Shown: positions 1 through 7,368 of the stretch, piece after piece
Layout of the letters: every line of letters begins with the position of its first letter
How positions within the stretch are numbered: position 1 is the stretch's first letter
NCBI GenBank assembly: GCA_017632495.1
Contig: JAGBRG010000119.1
Coordinates: 1 to 14,768 of the forward strand
From: Spirochaetales bacterium
Lineage (GTDB): Bacteria; Spirochaetota; Spirochaetia; Sphaerochaetales; Sphaerochaetaceae
Length of the DNA stretch: 14,768 nt
Direction: 5' to 3'
Program-made: the position numbers and the translations under genes
The notes under the pieces: generated by a model
Seen by the model: the letters and a program-made list of their open reading frames with translations, nothing else
Database searches by the model: none
What the model was told of the DNA's origin: nothing

Positions 1-811
1 CGGCTGCAATTGTCAGAACAAGGGCTGCCATGGAATTCTGAACCGCTCTGTTTCCGCTTCTGAAGGCCTCGGTGTAGTAGTAGAACATTATGGTCTCGGT
101 TGACCTGTACGGGCCGCCTTCTGTGAGAATGATGATGGGTGCGGAAATCAGGATGGCATCCTTCAAGGCAAGGAACACCGTTGCAAGCACAGTCCCGCGG
201 ACCTGCGGAAGCTCGACTTGGAAGAACAGCCTCCACCCGCCGGCTCCGTCCATACGCGCGGCCTCTATTATTTTCTTGTCGATGCCCCTGAATGCGCTCA
301 TCAGAAGTATGTAATCTATTCCGAAATCCAGAAATATGCCCAAAATGACCAAAGTGGCCATGGCCCCGCTTTTGTCGTTGATCCAAAGAAAATCGGTTCC
401 GAGAATCTTGTTTATGACAGATGCCCTGCCACGGAACATTTCCCTCAGAAGAAGCGAGTATGCAGAAAGCGATACTGCAACAGGAACAAAGAATATGTAT
501 TCGGGGATGAAGGACAGCCTGCTTTTTCTTCTTGTAAGAGATGCAGCCAGAAGTGTCAGGAAGGTGTTTAAAGGTACAAAGAGCACTATGAATCTAAGTG
601 TGTTTGAGATGCTGTTCAGAAAGGCCCTGTCCGAAAAGAGTGTCTTATAATTGGAAAGGCCTGCAAAGCCTTGGACTATGCCCGAATGTGAAACAGTGAA
701 AAAAGACTCGATAAACCCTTTGACTGCCGGGTACCAGCAAAATAGAGCCGCCAGGATTATGGCCGGAGCCAGGTAGAGATATGCCCTGTATCGATGCAAA
801 TTCAGTTTCAC
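1..811 (-). CDS. Sugar ABC transporter permease (UgpA/MalF-like), 3' end outside the window
   Basis: This is one of the two inner-membrane subunits of a carbohydrate importer of the binding-protein-dependent type. The 270 codons present begin VKLNLHRYRAYLYLAP, a typical short cytoplasmic N-terminus before the first membrane helix. Further hydrophobic segments follow, with a large periplasmic stretch that includes LSNYKTLFSDRAFLNS. The diagnostic EAA loop, which docks on the ATPase, is visible as EAARMDGAGGWRLFFQVELP from about residue 183. The family is usually about 290-300 residues, so some 20-30 C-terminal residues lie beyond position 1. The chosen start is GTG at 811. It has no clear SD, and an in-frame TTG at 847 is an alternative. 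The partner permease, binding protein and ATPase are not in view and the sugar cannot be told. A LacI-type palindrome upstream suggests sugar-specific repression. Confidence 0.9.
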   Translation of the reverse strand, partial: MKLNLHRYRAYLYLAPAIILAALFCWYPAVKGFIESFFTVSHSGIVQGFAGLSNYKTLFSDRAFLNSISNTLRFIVLFVPLNTFLTLLAASLTRRKSRLSFIPEYIFFVPVAVSLSAYSLLLREMFRGRASVINKILGTDFLWINDKSGAMATLVILGIFLDFGIDYILLMSAFRGIDKKIIEAARMDGAGGWRLFFQVELPQVRGTVLATVFLALKDAILISAPIIILTEGGPYRSTETIMFYYYTEAFRSGNRAVQNSMAALVLTIAA

Positions 812-871
812 GTCAGTTAATTTAATGAAAAAGAAGTCGTCATTCAAGAGTAAATGTGGAAATAATTCTTT

Positions 872-900
872 ATTTTGAAATAAAATAAGTTACATTGCAA
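872..900 (-). promoter_or_regulatory. Candidate promoter of the permease gene
   Basis: Read on the minus strand, TTGCAA (895-900) and CAAAAT (872-877) are separated by 17 bases. They match the -35 and -10 consensus at 4 of 6 positions each. The element lies 60-90 bases before the permease start and touches the palindrome at 898-919, which suits repression at this promoter. The surrounding DNA is very AT-rich, so other hexamers could serve. Confidence 0.35.
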
Positions 901-919
901 AAGCTAACGTTAGGTTTTG
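898..919. promoter_or_regulatory. LacI-family-type operator palindrome
   Basis: The perfect 10-base palindrome CTAACGTTAG (904-913) extends to 22 bases (898-919) with only one mismatched pair (903/914). A central CG dinucleotide in a symmetric site of about 20 bases is characteristic of LacI-family operators. It overlaps the probable -35 of the sugar permease gene. The repressor is not in the window. The palindrome is seen directly; the family assignment is inferred. Confidence 0.55.
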
Positions 920-960
920 ATGAGTGAGCTATCCTTTGTATCGCCTTTTAGGTTCTGAAA

Positions 961-1044
961 ATGCTTCTGACATTTGCAGAGTTTTGCAAGATTTGCAAAG
1001 TGTGCAAGATTTGCAAGATTTTCAAGGAATGCTATTTACTTTAA
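961..1044 (+). CDS. Possible 27-residue cysteine-rich small ORF
   Basis: An ATG at 961 opens 27 codons ending in TAA at 1042-1044. The 9-base repeat in this stretch is in frame, so it encodes three-residue repeats with cysteines every third position (residues 9, 12, 15 and 18: CKICKVCKIC) and a further Cys at 24. The peptide starts MLLTFAEF and ends KECYLL. A weak AGG lies eight bases before the ATG. It contains no histidine codons, so it is not a classical his attenuator peptide. The reading frame may be only a by-product of repeat expansion, and nothing else shows that it is translated. Confidence 0.2.
   Translation: MLLTFAEFCKICKVCKICKIFKECYLL
973..1027. repeat. Six-unit 9-bp direct repeat, consensus TTTGCAAGA
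   Basis: Units start at 973, 983, 992, 1001, 1010 and 1019, with a single extra base (982) after the first. They read TTTGCAGAG, TTTGCAAGA, TTTGCAAAG, TGTGCAAGA, TTTGCAAGA and TTTTCAAGG. Three of the units contain the self-complementary hexamer TTGCAA, which also occurs at 895-900 in the probable -35 of the divergent permease gene. The array lies just upstream of the dyad and start of the his operon. It could be a regulator array, coding for a small peptide, or simple slippage DNA. Confidence 0.75.
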
Positions 1045-1076
1045 TGCGCTAAAGTGCTAATGTGATAGCGCAATAA
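1041..1076. promoter_or_regulatory. Dyad upstream of the his operon, probable operator
   Basis: TGCGCTA (1045-1051) and TAGCGCA (1066-1072) form a perfect 7-base inverted repeat with 14 bases between. With flanks the arms grow to 11 bases with one mismatch (1041-1051 and 1066-1076). A weak promoter fits around it: TTTACT (1035-1040), 17 bases, then TAATGT (1058-1063) inside the dyad. A protein bound here would therefore block transcription. The next gene encodes a TrpR-family DNA-binding protein, the natural candidate to bind it. The dyad is seen; its role is inferred. Confidence 0.5.
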
Positions 1077-1096
1077 CACAGACAACGGAGATACAT

Positions 1097-1399
1097 ATGG
1101 ATAAGATAGATCCGAATATTGCCCAGCAGTTTTTCAAAGCGGTTCTCTCTCTGAAGACAGAGCAGGAGTGCCGCTCGTTCTTTGAAGATGTCTGCACAAT
1201 CAAGGAATTTCAGGACCTGGCACAGAGGCTTCAGGTTGCGTTTCTGCTTGATGAAGGCAAGAACTACCAGGAAATCTCCAAGATTACAAGCGTGTCGTCC
1301 GCAACTATCTCAAGGGTCAACAGATGCCTTGTCTACGGTGACGGCGGCTATAGGACAGTGATCGGACGCATCCGCAAGGCAGGAGAAGGCAATGACTGA
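1097..1399 (+). CDS. YerC/TrpR-family regulator, probable histidine-operon repressor
   Basis: This 100-residue protein belongs to the YerC/YecD branch of the Trp-repressor superfamily. The N-terminal helices (about residues 1-50) include the family signature FEDVCTIKEFQDLAQRLQVA. A helix-turn-helix follows at about residues 57-78, YQEISKITSVSSATISRVNR. A GGAG at 1087-1090, six bases before the ATG, supports this start. It is the first gene of the his operon and its stop overlaps hisZ by 8 bases, so it is co-expressed with the pathway. Members next to his genes in Firmicutes have been predicted to act as histidine-responsive repressors. By analogy with TrpR, the co-repressor would be an amino acid, here presumably histidine. 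That role, and binding to the dyad at 1041-1076, are inferences. Confidence 0.9.
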   Translation: MDKIDPNIAQQFFKAVLSLKTEQECRSFFEDVCTIKEFQDLAQRLQVAFLLDEGKNYQEISKITSVSSATISRVNRCLVYGDGGYRTVIGRIRKAGEGND

Positions 1400-2471
1400 G
1401 AAATACAACCTCAAAGGAGAGGAGAAGGTACTATTCAGGCTCAGATCTTTGTATTCCTCATTCGGCTATAAGACATATAAGATGAGCCGCTTCGAGGAGT
1501 ATGACCTTTATGCCCGCAATAAGGACTTTCTGGTTTCCTCCAACATCATTACCTTTAACGATACCGACGGAAAACTTTTGGCACTGAAGCCTGATGTGAC
1601 CCTTTCCATAGTCAGAAGCGTCAAGGATAAGAGCAATACCGTCTCCAGAATCTGTTACGGCGAGAATGTCTACCGTGTCTCATCAAGTAGCGGAACATTC
1701 CGCGAGATTATGCAGGCAGGTCTTGAATGCATAGGAGATGTAGGTCTTTTAGAGCTTTGCGAAGTGGCCTCACTTGCACAGATGAGCCTTGCTTCAATCT
1801 CAAAGAATTCAATTCTCACAATCTCGCACATCGGGATAGTGGAAAGCCTTCTGAATCAGATTCCTGAGGCTCTTGCATCTGAGGCAGCAAAAGCCCTCTC
1901 TGGGCGCAGTGTCTCGGTTTTGGAAGATCTTTCCGAAAAGAATCCCGAATACTGCAAACCTCTATCCAAGATTGCAAAGCTTGCAATGATTTCAGGCTCG
2001 GTAGATGAAGTTTTCAAGCAGCTTTCTGATATGGAAGTGGATGAAAAGAGTCTTTCTGAGCTAAGGACAATAGCAAATACGCTTGATCCGAAGAGGATGA
2101 GAATTGATTTTTCAATCCTTGACGGAATGAAGTACTACAACGGAATCGTGTTTCGCGGCTACGTTCAGGGCGTACCGTCTGCAGTGATTTCCGGAGGTCA
2201 GTACGACAAGCTGATGAAGAGGATGAAGAGAAAGTCCAGGGCTATCGGCTTTGCCGTGTATCTTGATTCTCTTGAGAGACTTTTGGAGGATGTTCCCGAG
2301 TATGATGTGGACGTTGTTCTGAAGTATAGCGACAGTGATGATATAAAGGCCGTGCTTAAAAAAGCCCAGGAAATCAGAAACAGCGGAAAGAGCGTAGTGA
2401 CTCTTAAAGAGCCAGATGAAAGCCTGCGTTACAGGGATCTTGTTGACATGGGAGGTAAAGATAATGCTTAA
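1392..2471 (+). CDS. hisZ: ATP phosphoribosyltransferase regulatory subunit
   Basis: HisZ is a catalytically inactive paralogue of histidyl-tRNA synthetase. It assembles with short HisG and is needed for its activity and histidine feedback. The class II synthetase-like core is visible. It includes a motif-2-like region from ALKPDVTLSIVR (residues 65-75) through ICYGENVYR and EIMQAGLECIG (about 105-115). A later block at about 245-270 reads YYNGIVFRGY then GGQYDKL. At 359 residues it is somewhat shorter than many HisZ proteins. It lacks the anticodon-binding domain of true HisRS, and its place before hisG rules out hisS. The ATG at 1392 lies inside the end of the regulator gene, with AGGAG six bases upstream. 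hisG begins before its stop, consistent with coupled translation in equal amounts. Confidence 0.93.
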   Translation: MTEKYNLKGEEKVLFRLRSLYSSFGYKTYKMSRFEEYDLYARNKDFLVSSNIITFNDTDGKLLALKPDVTLSIVRSVKDKSNTVSRICYGENVYRVSSSSGTFREIMQAGLECIGDVGLLELCEVASLAQMSLASISKNSILTISHIGIVESLLNQIPEALASEAAKALSGRSVSVLEDLSEKNPEYCKPLSKIAKLAMISGSVDEVFKQLSDMEVDEKSLSELRTIANTLDPKRMRIDFSILDGMKYYNGIVFRGYVQGVPSAVISGGQYDKLMKRMKRKSRAIGFAVYLDSLERLLEDVPEYDVDVVLKYSDSDDIKAVLKKAQEIRNSGKSVVTLKEPDESLRYRDLVDMGGKDNA

Positions 2472-3093
2472 TATCGCACTTCCCAAGGGAAGACTCGGAG
2501 AAAAGGTCTACACCATGTTCGCAGCTTCAGGCTTTGATTGCCCTGAGATTCTGGGTGATTCCAGAAAGCTTGTTTTTGAGAATCAGAAGACTGGAGTCAG
2601 ATTCTTCTGGGTAAAACCCAGCGATGTTGCAGTCTATGTAGAGCGGGGTGCCGCAGACATAGGAGTTGCAGGAAAGGACATAATTGATGAATACATGCCG
2701 GACATCTATGAGGTTCTGGATCTGAAAACCGGAAAATGCCGCATGTGCGTGGCAGCCAAGAAGGACTTCAGGGACAATGCAGATGTCACGCTGAGGGTTG
2801 CGACTAAGTTCTCAAACATCGCAAGACGCTATTATGCGTCACTCGGAAGGGAGATAGACATCATACATCTGAACGGCTCGATCGAGCTTGCTCCTGTTCT
2901 GGGCATGTCCGATGTGATAGTTGATATAGTGGAGACCGGAACTACTCTTAAGGAAAACGGCCTTGAGGTCAAGGAGACCATCATGCCGATATCCGCAAGA
3001 CTCATAGCTAACAAGGCCTCTTATGAATTCAAGAGAAACGATGTCCTTAGGGTGATTGAAGGACTCAGAAGACAGGTGGAGGCAAACAAATGA
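2464..3093 (+). CDS. hisG: ATP phosphoribosyltransferase, short catalytic subunit
   Basis: HisG catalyses the first step of histidine synthesis, joining ATP and PRPP to give phosphoribosyl-ATP. The product is 209 residues, the short form without the C-terminal regulatory domain, which explains the need for HisZ next door. It begins MLNIALPKGRLGEK. It carries ERGAADIGVAGKDII in the first lobe and, in the PRPP-binding part, GSIELAPVLGMSDVIVDIVETG. An in-frame ATG 48 bases upstream exists, but the ATG at 2464 starts exactly at the conserved N-terminus. That ATG has GGAGGT (2451-2456) at good distance and overlaps the hisZ stop by 8 bases. The TGA overlaps the hisD ATG. Confidence 0.97.
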   Translation: MLNIALPKGRLGEKVYTMFAASGFDCPEILGDSRKLVFENQKTGVRFFWVKPSDVAVYVERGAADIGVAGKDIIDEYMPDIYEVLDLKTGKCRMCVAAKKDFRDNADVTLRVATKFSNIARRYYASLGREIDIIHLNGSIELAPVLGMSDVIVDIVETGTTLKENGLEVKETIMPISARLIANKASYEFKRNDVLRVIEGLRRQVEANK

Positions 3094-4379
3094 TCAGAAT
3101 CTTGGAATATGGAGTGGTTTCGGAGGACAGAATCTTTTCTCGTTCGACATCATCTAGGGATGTCTCGGATGTGGTTTCAGCAATCCTTGCTGATGTAAAG
3201 GAGAGAAAGGATGAGGCTCTGAGGGATTACACCCTCAGGTTCGACGGGGCTAAGATTGATTCTATCGAGGTTTCCAGAGAAGAAATCGAAATTGCCGCAA
3301 AATCCATGGACAAGGACTTTATGGATGTTCTGAAAAAGGCCGCCGACAATATCAGAGACTATCACAGCCGCCAGAAGCGGGAAAGCTTTGTGGTCTCCGA
3401 AAAAGACGGGGTTGTCCTTGGTCAGAAAATAGTGCCTGTCTCCGTTGCCGGAATCTATGTTCCCGGAGGAACCGCTGCTTATCCTTCCACAGTCCTTATG
3501 GATACCATCCCTGCAAAGATTGCAAAAGTGGATCAGGTTGTCATGGTGACTCCTCCCTCAGAAGACGGAAAAATCAGCCAGGCTGTTTTAGCCGCTGCCT
3601 TTGTTGCCGGTGTGGACAGAGTCTTCAGAATAGGAGGCGCCCAGGCCATAGCCGCTCTTGCCTATGGAACGGAAACTGTACCTAAGGCTGACAAGATAGT
3701 CGGTCCCGGAAACATCTATGTTGCAGAAGCAAAGAAGGAAGTGTCTGGTATTGTCGGAATAGACATGATTGCAGGTCCCAGCGAGATACTCATCATCGCA
3801 GACGGAAAGTCCAATCCAAAGGTTGTTGCCGCCGACATGCTCAGTCAGGCAGAGCACGACAGAAACGCCTCGGCTGTTCTTATCACCGACAGCATGACGC
3901 TGGCTCAGAAGGTTGCGGATGAGCTTGAGATTCAGCTCAATGCCCTTCCGAGAGAAGGCATTGCAAGGGCCTCGATTGAAAGTAACGGTAAGATTATTGT
4001 AGCTTCATCGATAGATCAGGCCATTGAAATCAGTGACAGAATCGCCCCCGAGCACCTTGAGGTTTGTGTGGATAATCCTTTCGACTATCTCGATAAAATC
4101 AGAAACGCAGGATCTGTGTTCTTAGGTCGCAACTGCCCGGAAGCTTTGGGCGACTATCTTGCAGGACCTAACCACACACTTCCCACAAGCGGAACGGCAA
4201 GGTTCTCGTCCCCGCTTTCAGTGGATGATTTTGTCAAAAAGTATCAGTTCACGTACTACACACAAAAGGCCCTTGATGAAGTGGCACAGGATATCGCCCT
4301 GTTTGCAAGACGTGAAGGTCTTGAGGCCCACGCAAGAAGCGCTCTTGCCAGAAGCGCATATAAGGGGGAGAGCTTATGA
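3090..4379 (+). CDS. hisD: Histidinol dehydrogenase
   Basis: HisD is an NAD- and zinc-dependent enzyme that oxidises histidinol in two steps to histidine, the last reaction of the pathway. The 429 residues match the usual length. The zinc and catalytic residues expected from E. coli HisD are all present: Gln253 and His256 in SQAEHDRNA, Glu321-His322 in APEHLEV, Asp355 in GDYLAGPNHTLPTSG and His414 in LEAHARSA. The cofactor region includes GPGNIYVAEAK (205-215) and GPSEILIIAD (229-238). The start overlaps hisG as ATGA, with GGAGG seven bases upstream. The gene ends in an ATGA overlap with hisC. Nothing is broken or missing. Confidence 0.98.
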   Translation: MIRILEYGVVSEDRIFSRSTSSRDVSDVVSAILADVKERKDEALRDYTLRFDGAKIDSIEVSREEIEIAAKSMDKDFMDVLKKAADNIRDYHSRQKRESFVVSEKDGVVLGQKIVPVSVAGIYVPGGTAAYPSTVLMDTIPAKIAKVDQVVMVTPPSEDGKISQAVLAAAFVAGVDRVFRIGGAQAIAALAYGTETVPKADKIVGPGNIYVAEAKKEVSGIVGIDMIAGPSEILIIADGKSNPKVVAADMLSQAEHDRNASAVLITDSMTLAQKVADELEIQLNALPREGIARASIESNGKIIVASSIDQAIEISDRIAPEHLEVCVDNPFDYLDKIRNAGSVFLGRNCPEALGDYLAGPNHTLPTSGTARFSSPLSVDDFVKKYQFTYYTQKALDEVAQDIALFARREGLEAHARSALARSAYKGESL

Positions 4380-5458
4380 GCAGATTCTTTTCCAAAAAGT
4401 ATTCAAATCTTGAAGCCTATGTTCCGGGCGAGCAGCCTTCGGAAATGGACCGTTATGTGAAGCTCAACACCAACGAAAGTCCCTTTCCGCCTTCTCCGAA
4501 GGCCCAAAAGTATGCTGAGCAGAACACAAGGGTTCTGAATCTTTACAGCGACCCTCAGTCCCAGGCTCTGACTCAGGCCATAGCAAAAACCTATAATGTA
4601 GATTCCGATATGGTTCTTACTTCAAACGGATCGGATGAGATTCTGAACTTTGCCTTCATGGCATATACGGACAAGGATAATCCTGCGCTGTTTGCAGACA
4701 TAACATATGGCTTTTATCCTGTTTTTGCAGATCTGAACGCAAGTCCCTATGAGACAATTCCCCTCAGGGAGGATTTCTCGCTTTGTGTGGATGACTACAT
4801 GGGAAAAAAGGGCACGGTATTTATCGCCAATCCCAACGCACCTACGGGGGTTGCCCTTCCTGTCAGCGAAATCGAGCGCCTTGTGAAAGCAGACGAAAAT
4901 CGCATCGTCGTTGTGGACGAGGCCTATGTGGACTTCGGAGCCCAGAGCTGCGTTTCACTTACAAAGAAGTACAAAAACCTTATGGTCTGCCAGACGTTCT
5001 CCAAATCCAGAAGCTTTGCAGGCGGAAGACTGGGGTATGCGATAGCATCCAAGGAGATAATTGCGGATCTGAACACAATCAAGTATTCAACCAATCCGTA
5101 CAACGTCAATTCGATGACAAGTGCCATGGGAATAGGAATCCTGTCAGACGAGGCATATACAAAGAAAAACTGCAACGCCATAATCGAAAACAGAAATTAC
5201 ACAGTAGATGAGCTGAAGAAGATAGGCTTCAAGGTTCTTCCTTCATGTGCGAACTTCATCTTCATCTCATCAGATAAAATTGACGGCACAACGCTTTACT
5301 CAAGGCTGAAAGAGAAAGGTGTTCTGGTCAGGCACTTTACCAAAGACCGCATTTCCAACTGGTGCCGCGTATCAATCGGCTCCAAAGAGAGCATGGAGAT
5401 TTTCATCACAAAAGTTAAGGAGATTCTGGCCGAGGCCGGAAAACAGGAGGCAATATGA
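4376..5458 (+). CDS. hisC: Histidinol-phosphate aminotransferase
   Basis: HisC is a pyridoxal-phosphate enzyme of fold type I that transfers an amino group from glutamate to imidazole acetol phosphate. It has 360 residues. Key family elements are KLNTNESPFPPSP (29-41), NPNAPTG (152-158) and DEAYVDF (181-187). The Schiff-base lysine is Lys210 in TFSKSRSFAGGRLGYA, with the phosphate-binding Arg at 218. The usual family sequence at the lysine is SKAFGLAG; here it is SKSRSFAG, a variant seen in some anaerobes. The start overlaps hisD by four bases, with GGGGGAG (4364-4370) five bases upstream. The position between hisD and hisB supports the His role over other HisC-like aminotransferases. Confidence 0.96.
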   Translation: MSRFFSKKYSNLEAYVPGEQPSEMDRYVKLNTNESPFPPSPKAQKYAEQNTRVLNLYSDPQSQALTQAIAKTYNVDSDMVLTSNGSDEILNFAFMAYTDKDNPALFADITYGFYPVFADLNASPYETIPLREDFSLCVDDYMGKKGTVFIANPNAPTGVALPVSEIERLVKADENRIVVVDEAYVDFGAQSCVSLTKKYKNLMVCQTFSKSRSFAGGRLGYAIASKEIIADLNTIKYSTNPYNVNSMTSAMGIGILSDEAYTKKNCNAIIENRNYTVDELKKIGFKVLPSCANFIFISSDKIDGTTLYSRLKEKGVLVRHFTKDRISNWCRVSIGSKESMEIFITKVKEILAEAGKQEAI

Positions 5459-6042
5459 GAAGTAGTGAGATTGCAAGAAAGACAGCAGAAACCAACATCA
5501 GGCTTTCCCTCAATCTTGACGGAACAGGCAAGGCTGAAATTTCAACCGGCGTGGGCTTTCTTGATCACATGCTGACGCTTTTTGCCCGCCACGGTAAATT
5601 CGACCTTGGCGTAACATGCAAGGGCGACACATGCGTGGACGACCATCACAGCGTCGAAGATATCGGAATTGCCCTTGGACAGGCCTTCAGGCAGGCTCTG
5701 GGTGAAAAACGCGGAATCTTCCGATATGGTGACATCACCCTTCCCATGGACGAGGCCCTTGTGCTTGCCTCTGTGGATATCTCTGGACGGGCAATGCTCT
5801 GCTGTGATCTTCAGTTCAGAACCGAGAAGATCGGTGACTTTGACACGGAGCTTGTTGAGGAGTTCTTCCAGGCCTTCTGCTCAAACGCCGCTGTGACTCT
5901 TCACATCAGACAGCTTGCAGGAAAGAATTCGCACCACATTGCCGAGGCCACATTCAAGGCAGTTTCCAGAGCTCTGAGAAAAGCAGTTGCAATAGACCCT
6001 GAGGCAATGGATGAGATTCCGTCAACCAAGGGGGTTCTCTGA
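5455..6042 (+). CDS. hisB: Imidazoleglycerol-phosphate dehydratase
   Basis: HisB removes water from imidazoleglycerol phosphate to give imidazole acetol phosphate, using a di-manganese centre. The 195 residues correspond to the monofunctional dehydratase; there is no N-terminal phosphatase domain as in E. coli HisB. The metal-binding repeats are plain: GFLDHML (34-40), DDHHSVED (62-69) and, near the end, GKNSHHIAEATFKA (156-169). The loop FRTEKIGDFDTELVEEFF (121-138) is also conserved. The ATG sits four bases after AGGAGG (5445-5450) and overlaps the hisC stop. Because it is monofunctional, a separate histidinol-phosphate phosphatase is required, and none is recognised in this operon. Confidence 0.97.
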   Translation: MRSSEIARKTAETNIRLSLNLDGTGKAEISTGVGFLDHMLTLFARHGKFDLGVTCKGDTCVDDHHSVEDIGIALGQAFRQALGEKRGIFRYGDITLPMDEALVLASVDISGRAMLCCDLQFRTEKIGDFDTELVEEFFQAFCSNAAVTLHIRQLAGKNSHHIAEATFKAVSRALRKAVAIDPEAMDEIPSTKGVL

Positions 6043-6653
6043 TGACAGCAATCATCGACTACGGCGTGGGAAACCTTTTTTCTCTGAAAAGTTCTCTCTC
6101 CGCCGTCGGAGAAGAGGCGCTTGTCACCTCAAAAGAAGAAGACCTCAACAGGGCCGACAGGTTGATTCTTCCCGGAGTAGGAGCCTTCCGTGATGCAAGG
6201 GCGGCTCTTTCTTCAAGCGGCCTTGTGCCCTGCATCCTGGAAAATGCCTCAAAGGGAAAACCGCTTTTGGGAATCTGTCTGGGAATGCAGCTTCTTTTTG
6301 AAAAGGACTATGAGGACGGCATCTATGAAGGCCTCGGTCTGATTCCGGGAGAGGTGAGAGATATCGCTGAGACCATAGAGCCGGGGTTGAAGATTCCACA
6401 AATCGGATGGAACGCCCTGTCTTTCAGAAACAGGACAGAGCTTTTCAAGTATATAAAGGAAAACGACTACGTCTACTTTGTGCACTCATACCACGCAACA
6501 GGATGTGATTCCTATACGACATCCGTCACCGATTACGGCGGAATCCTTACGGCAAGCGTTCAGCGCGGTAACGTCTACGGTACTCAGTTCCATCCGGAAA
6601 AGAGTGCCACGGTAGGACTTTCGATTCTCAAGGCTTTTGTGGAGATATTCTGA
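6042..6653 (+). CDS. hisH: Imidazole glycerol phosphate synthase, glutaminase subunit
   Basis: HisH is the class I glutamine amidotransferase that hydrolyses glutamine and passes ammonia through a channel to HisF. The catalytic triad is intact: Cys79 in GICLGMQLLF, and His184 and Glu186 in TQFHPEKS. The oxyanion strand PGVGAF is at 44-49. The length of 203 residues is normal. The ATG shares one base with the hisB stop (TGATG), and AAGGGGG lies seven bases upstream. hisA lies between hisH and hisF, a common order. Confidence 0.97.
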   Translation: MTAIIDYGVGNLFSLKSSLSAVGEEALVTSKEEDLNRADRLILPGVGAFRDARAALSSSGLVPCILENASKGKPLLGICLGMQLLFEKDYEDGIYEGLGLIPGEVRDIAETIEPGLKIPQIGWNALSFRNRTELFKYIKENDYVYFVHSYHATGCDSYTTSVTDYGGILTASVQRGNVYGTQFHPEKSATVGLSILKAFVEIF

Positions 6654-6654
6654 T

Positions 6655-7368
6655 ATGTTGATTTTTCCTGCAATCGATATTCTCGGTTCCAAGGCGGTAA
6701 GACTTTTAAAGGGTAATTACAACCAGGTCACCGTCTACAGCGAAAAGCCTTGGGAAGTGGCCCAGGACTTTGTGGACAAAGGATGTACGGCAATTCACCT
6801 CGTGGACTTGGACGGAGCCAGAGAGGGTTCTGCGGTTAACATGGGGACAATTGAGAAAATAGCATCAATTCACGGCCTTTATTCGGAAATCGGAGGCGGT
6901 ATCAGAAACATGGCCACCATCGAGCGTTATCTTGATGCAGGAATATCCCGCATAATTTTGGGAACTTCAGCCATAAGTGATCCGGATCTTCTGAAATCCG
7001 CTCTGAAGAAATACGGAGACAGGATTGCCGTAGGTGTGGATATGAAGGACGGCTTTGTTGCAATCAAAGGCTGGCTTGAGAAGACGGAAAAAAGCGGTCT
7101 GGACTTTCTGAAAGAACTACAGGACCTGGGCGTCAGGGGAGCGATAGTAACGGACATCTCCAAGGACGGAGCCATGAAGGGAACAAACCTGGGACTTTAC
7201 AGAAAAATAGCCTCAGAAGTGAAGATGGATATCACCGCATCGGGTGGAGTTTCAACACTTGAGGATGTGAAGGCCCTGAAGGAGATCGGACTTTACGGGG
7301 CCATAATCGGAAAAGCCTACTACAGCGGGGCAATCAGACTTGAAGATGCGCTGGAGGTTGCAAGATGA
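6655..7368 (+). CDS. hisA: ProFAR isomerase (phosphoribosylformimino-AICAR-P isomerase)
   Basis: HisA is a TIM-barrel isomerase that performs the Amadori rearrangement of ProFAR to PRFAR, the substrate of HisH/HisF. The 237-residue product begins MLIFPAIDILGSKAVRL, so the catalytic Asp8 is in its standard place. The second catalytic Asp is Asp129 in AVGVDMKDG, and the phosphate loops SEIGGGIRN and ASGGVST are intact. An in-frame ATG lies 18 bases upstream inside hisH. The ATG at 6655, one base after the hisH stop with GGAG at 6641-6644, matches the family N-terminus and is preferred. PriA-type dual function (His and Trp) is not suggested by the context. Confidence 0.97.
   Translation: MLIFPAIDILGSKAVRLLKGNYNQVTVYSEKPWEVAQDFVDKGCTAIHLVDLDGAREGSAVNMGTIEKIASIHGLYSEIGGGIRNMATIERYLDAGISRIILGTSAISDPDLLKSALKKYGDRIAVGVDMKDGFVAIKGWLEKTEKSGLDFLKELQDLGVRGAIVTDISKDGAMKGTNLGLYRKIASEVKMDITASGGVSTLEDVKALKEIGLYGAIIGKAYYSGAIRLEDALEVAR

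Noticed and set aside
90..650. Plus-strand reading frames within the first 650 bases
   Set aside because: They lie antisense to the permease and show no family resemblance. The minus-strand frame carries the EAA loop and membrane helices.
973..1027. CRISPR array
   Set aside because: Units of 9 bases follow each other without spacers and no cas gene is present.
812..1096. T-box or histidine attenuator leader for the his operon
   Set aside because: No T-box AGGGUGG-type or specifier elements, no run of His codons and no terminator hairpin with a T-run were found. The dyad before the regulator has no following U-tract.
2416..2463. Upstream in-frame ATG for hisG
   Set aside because: It lies well inside hisZ without an SD. 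The conserved HisG sequence begins at 2464 after GGAGGT.
5455..6042. Bifunctional HisB with a phosphatase domain
   Set aside because: At 195 residues only the dehydratase domain is present, and no HAD motif precedes it.
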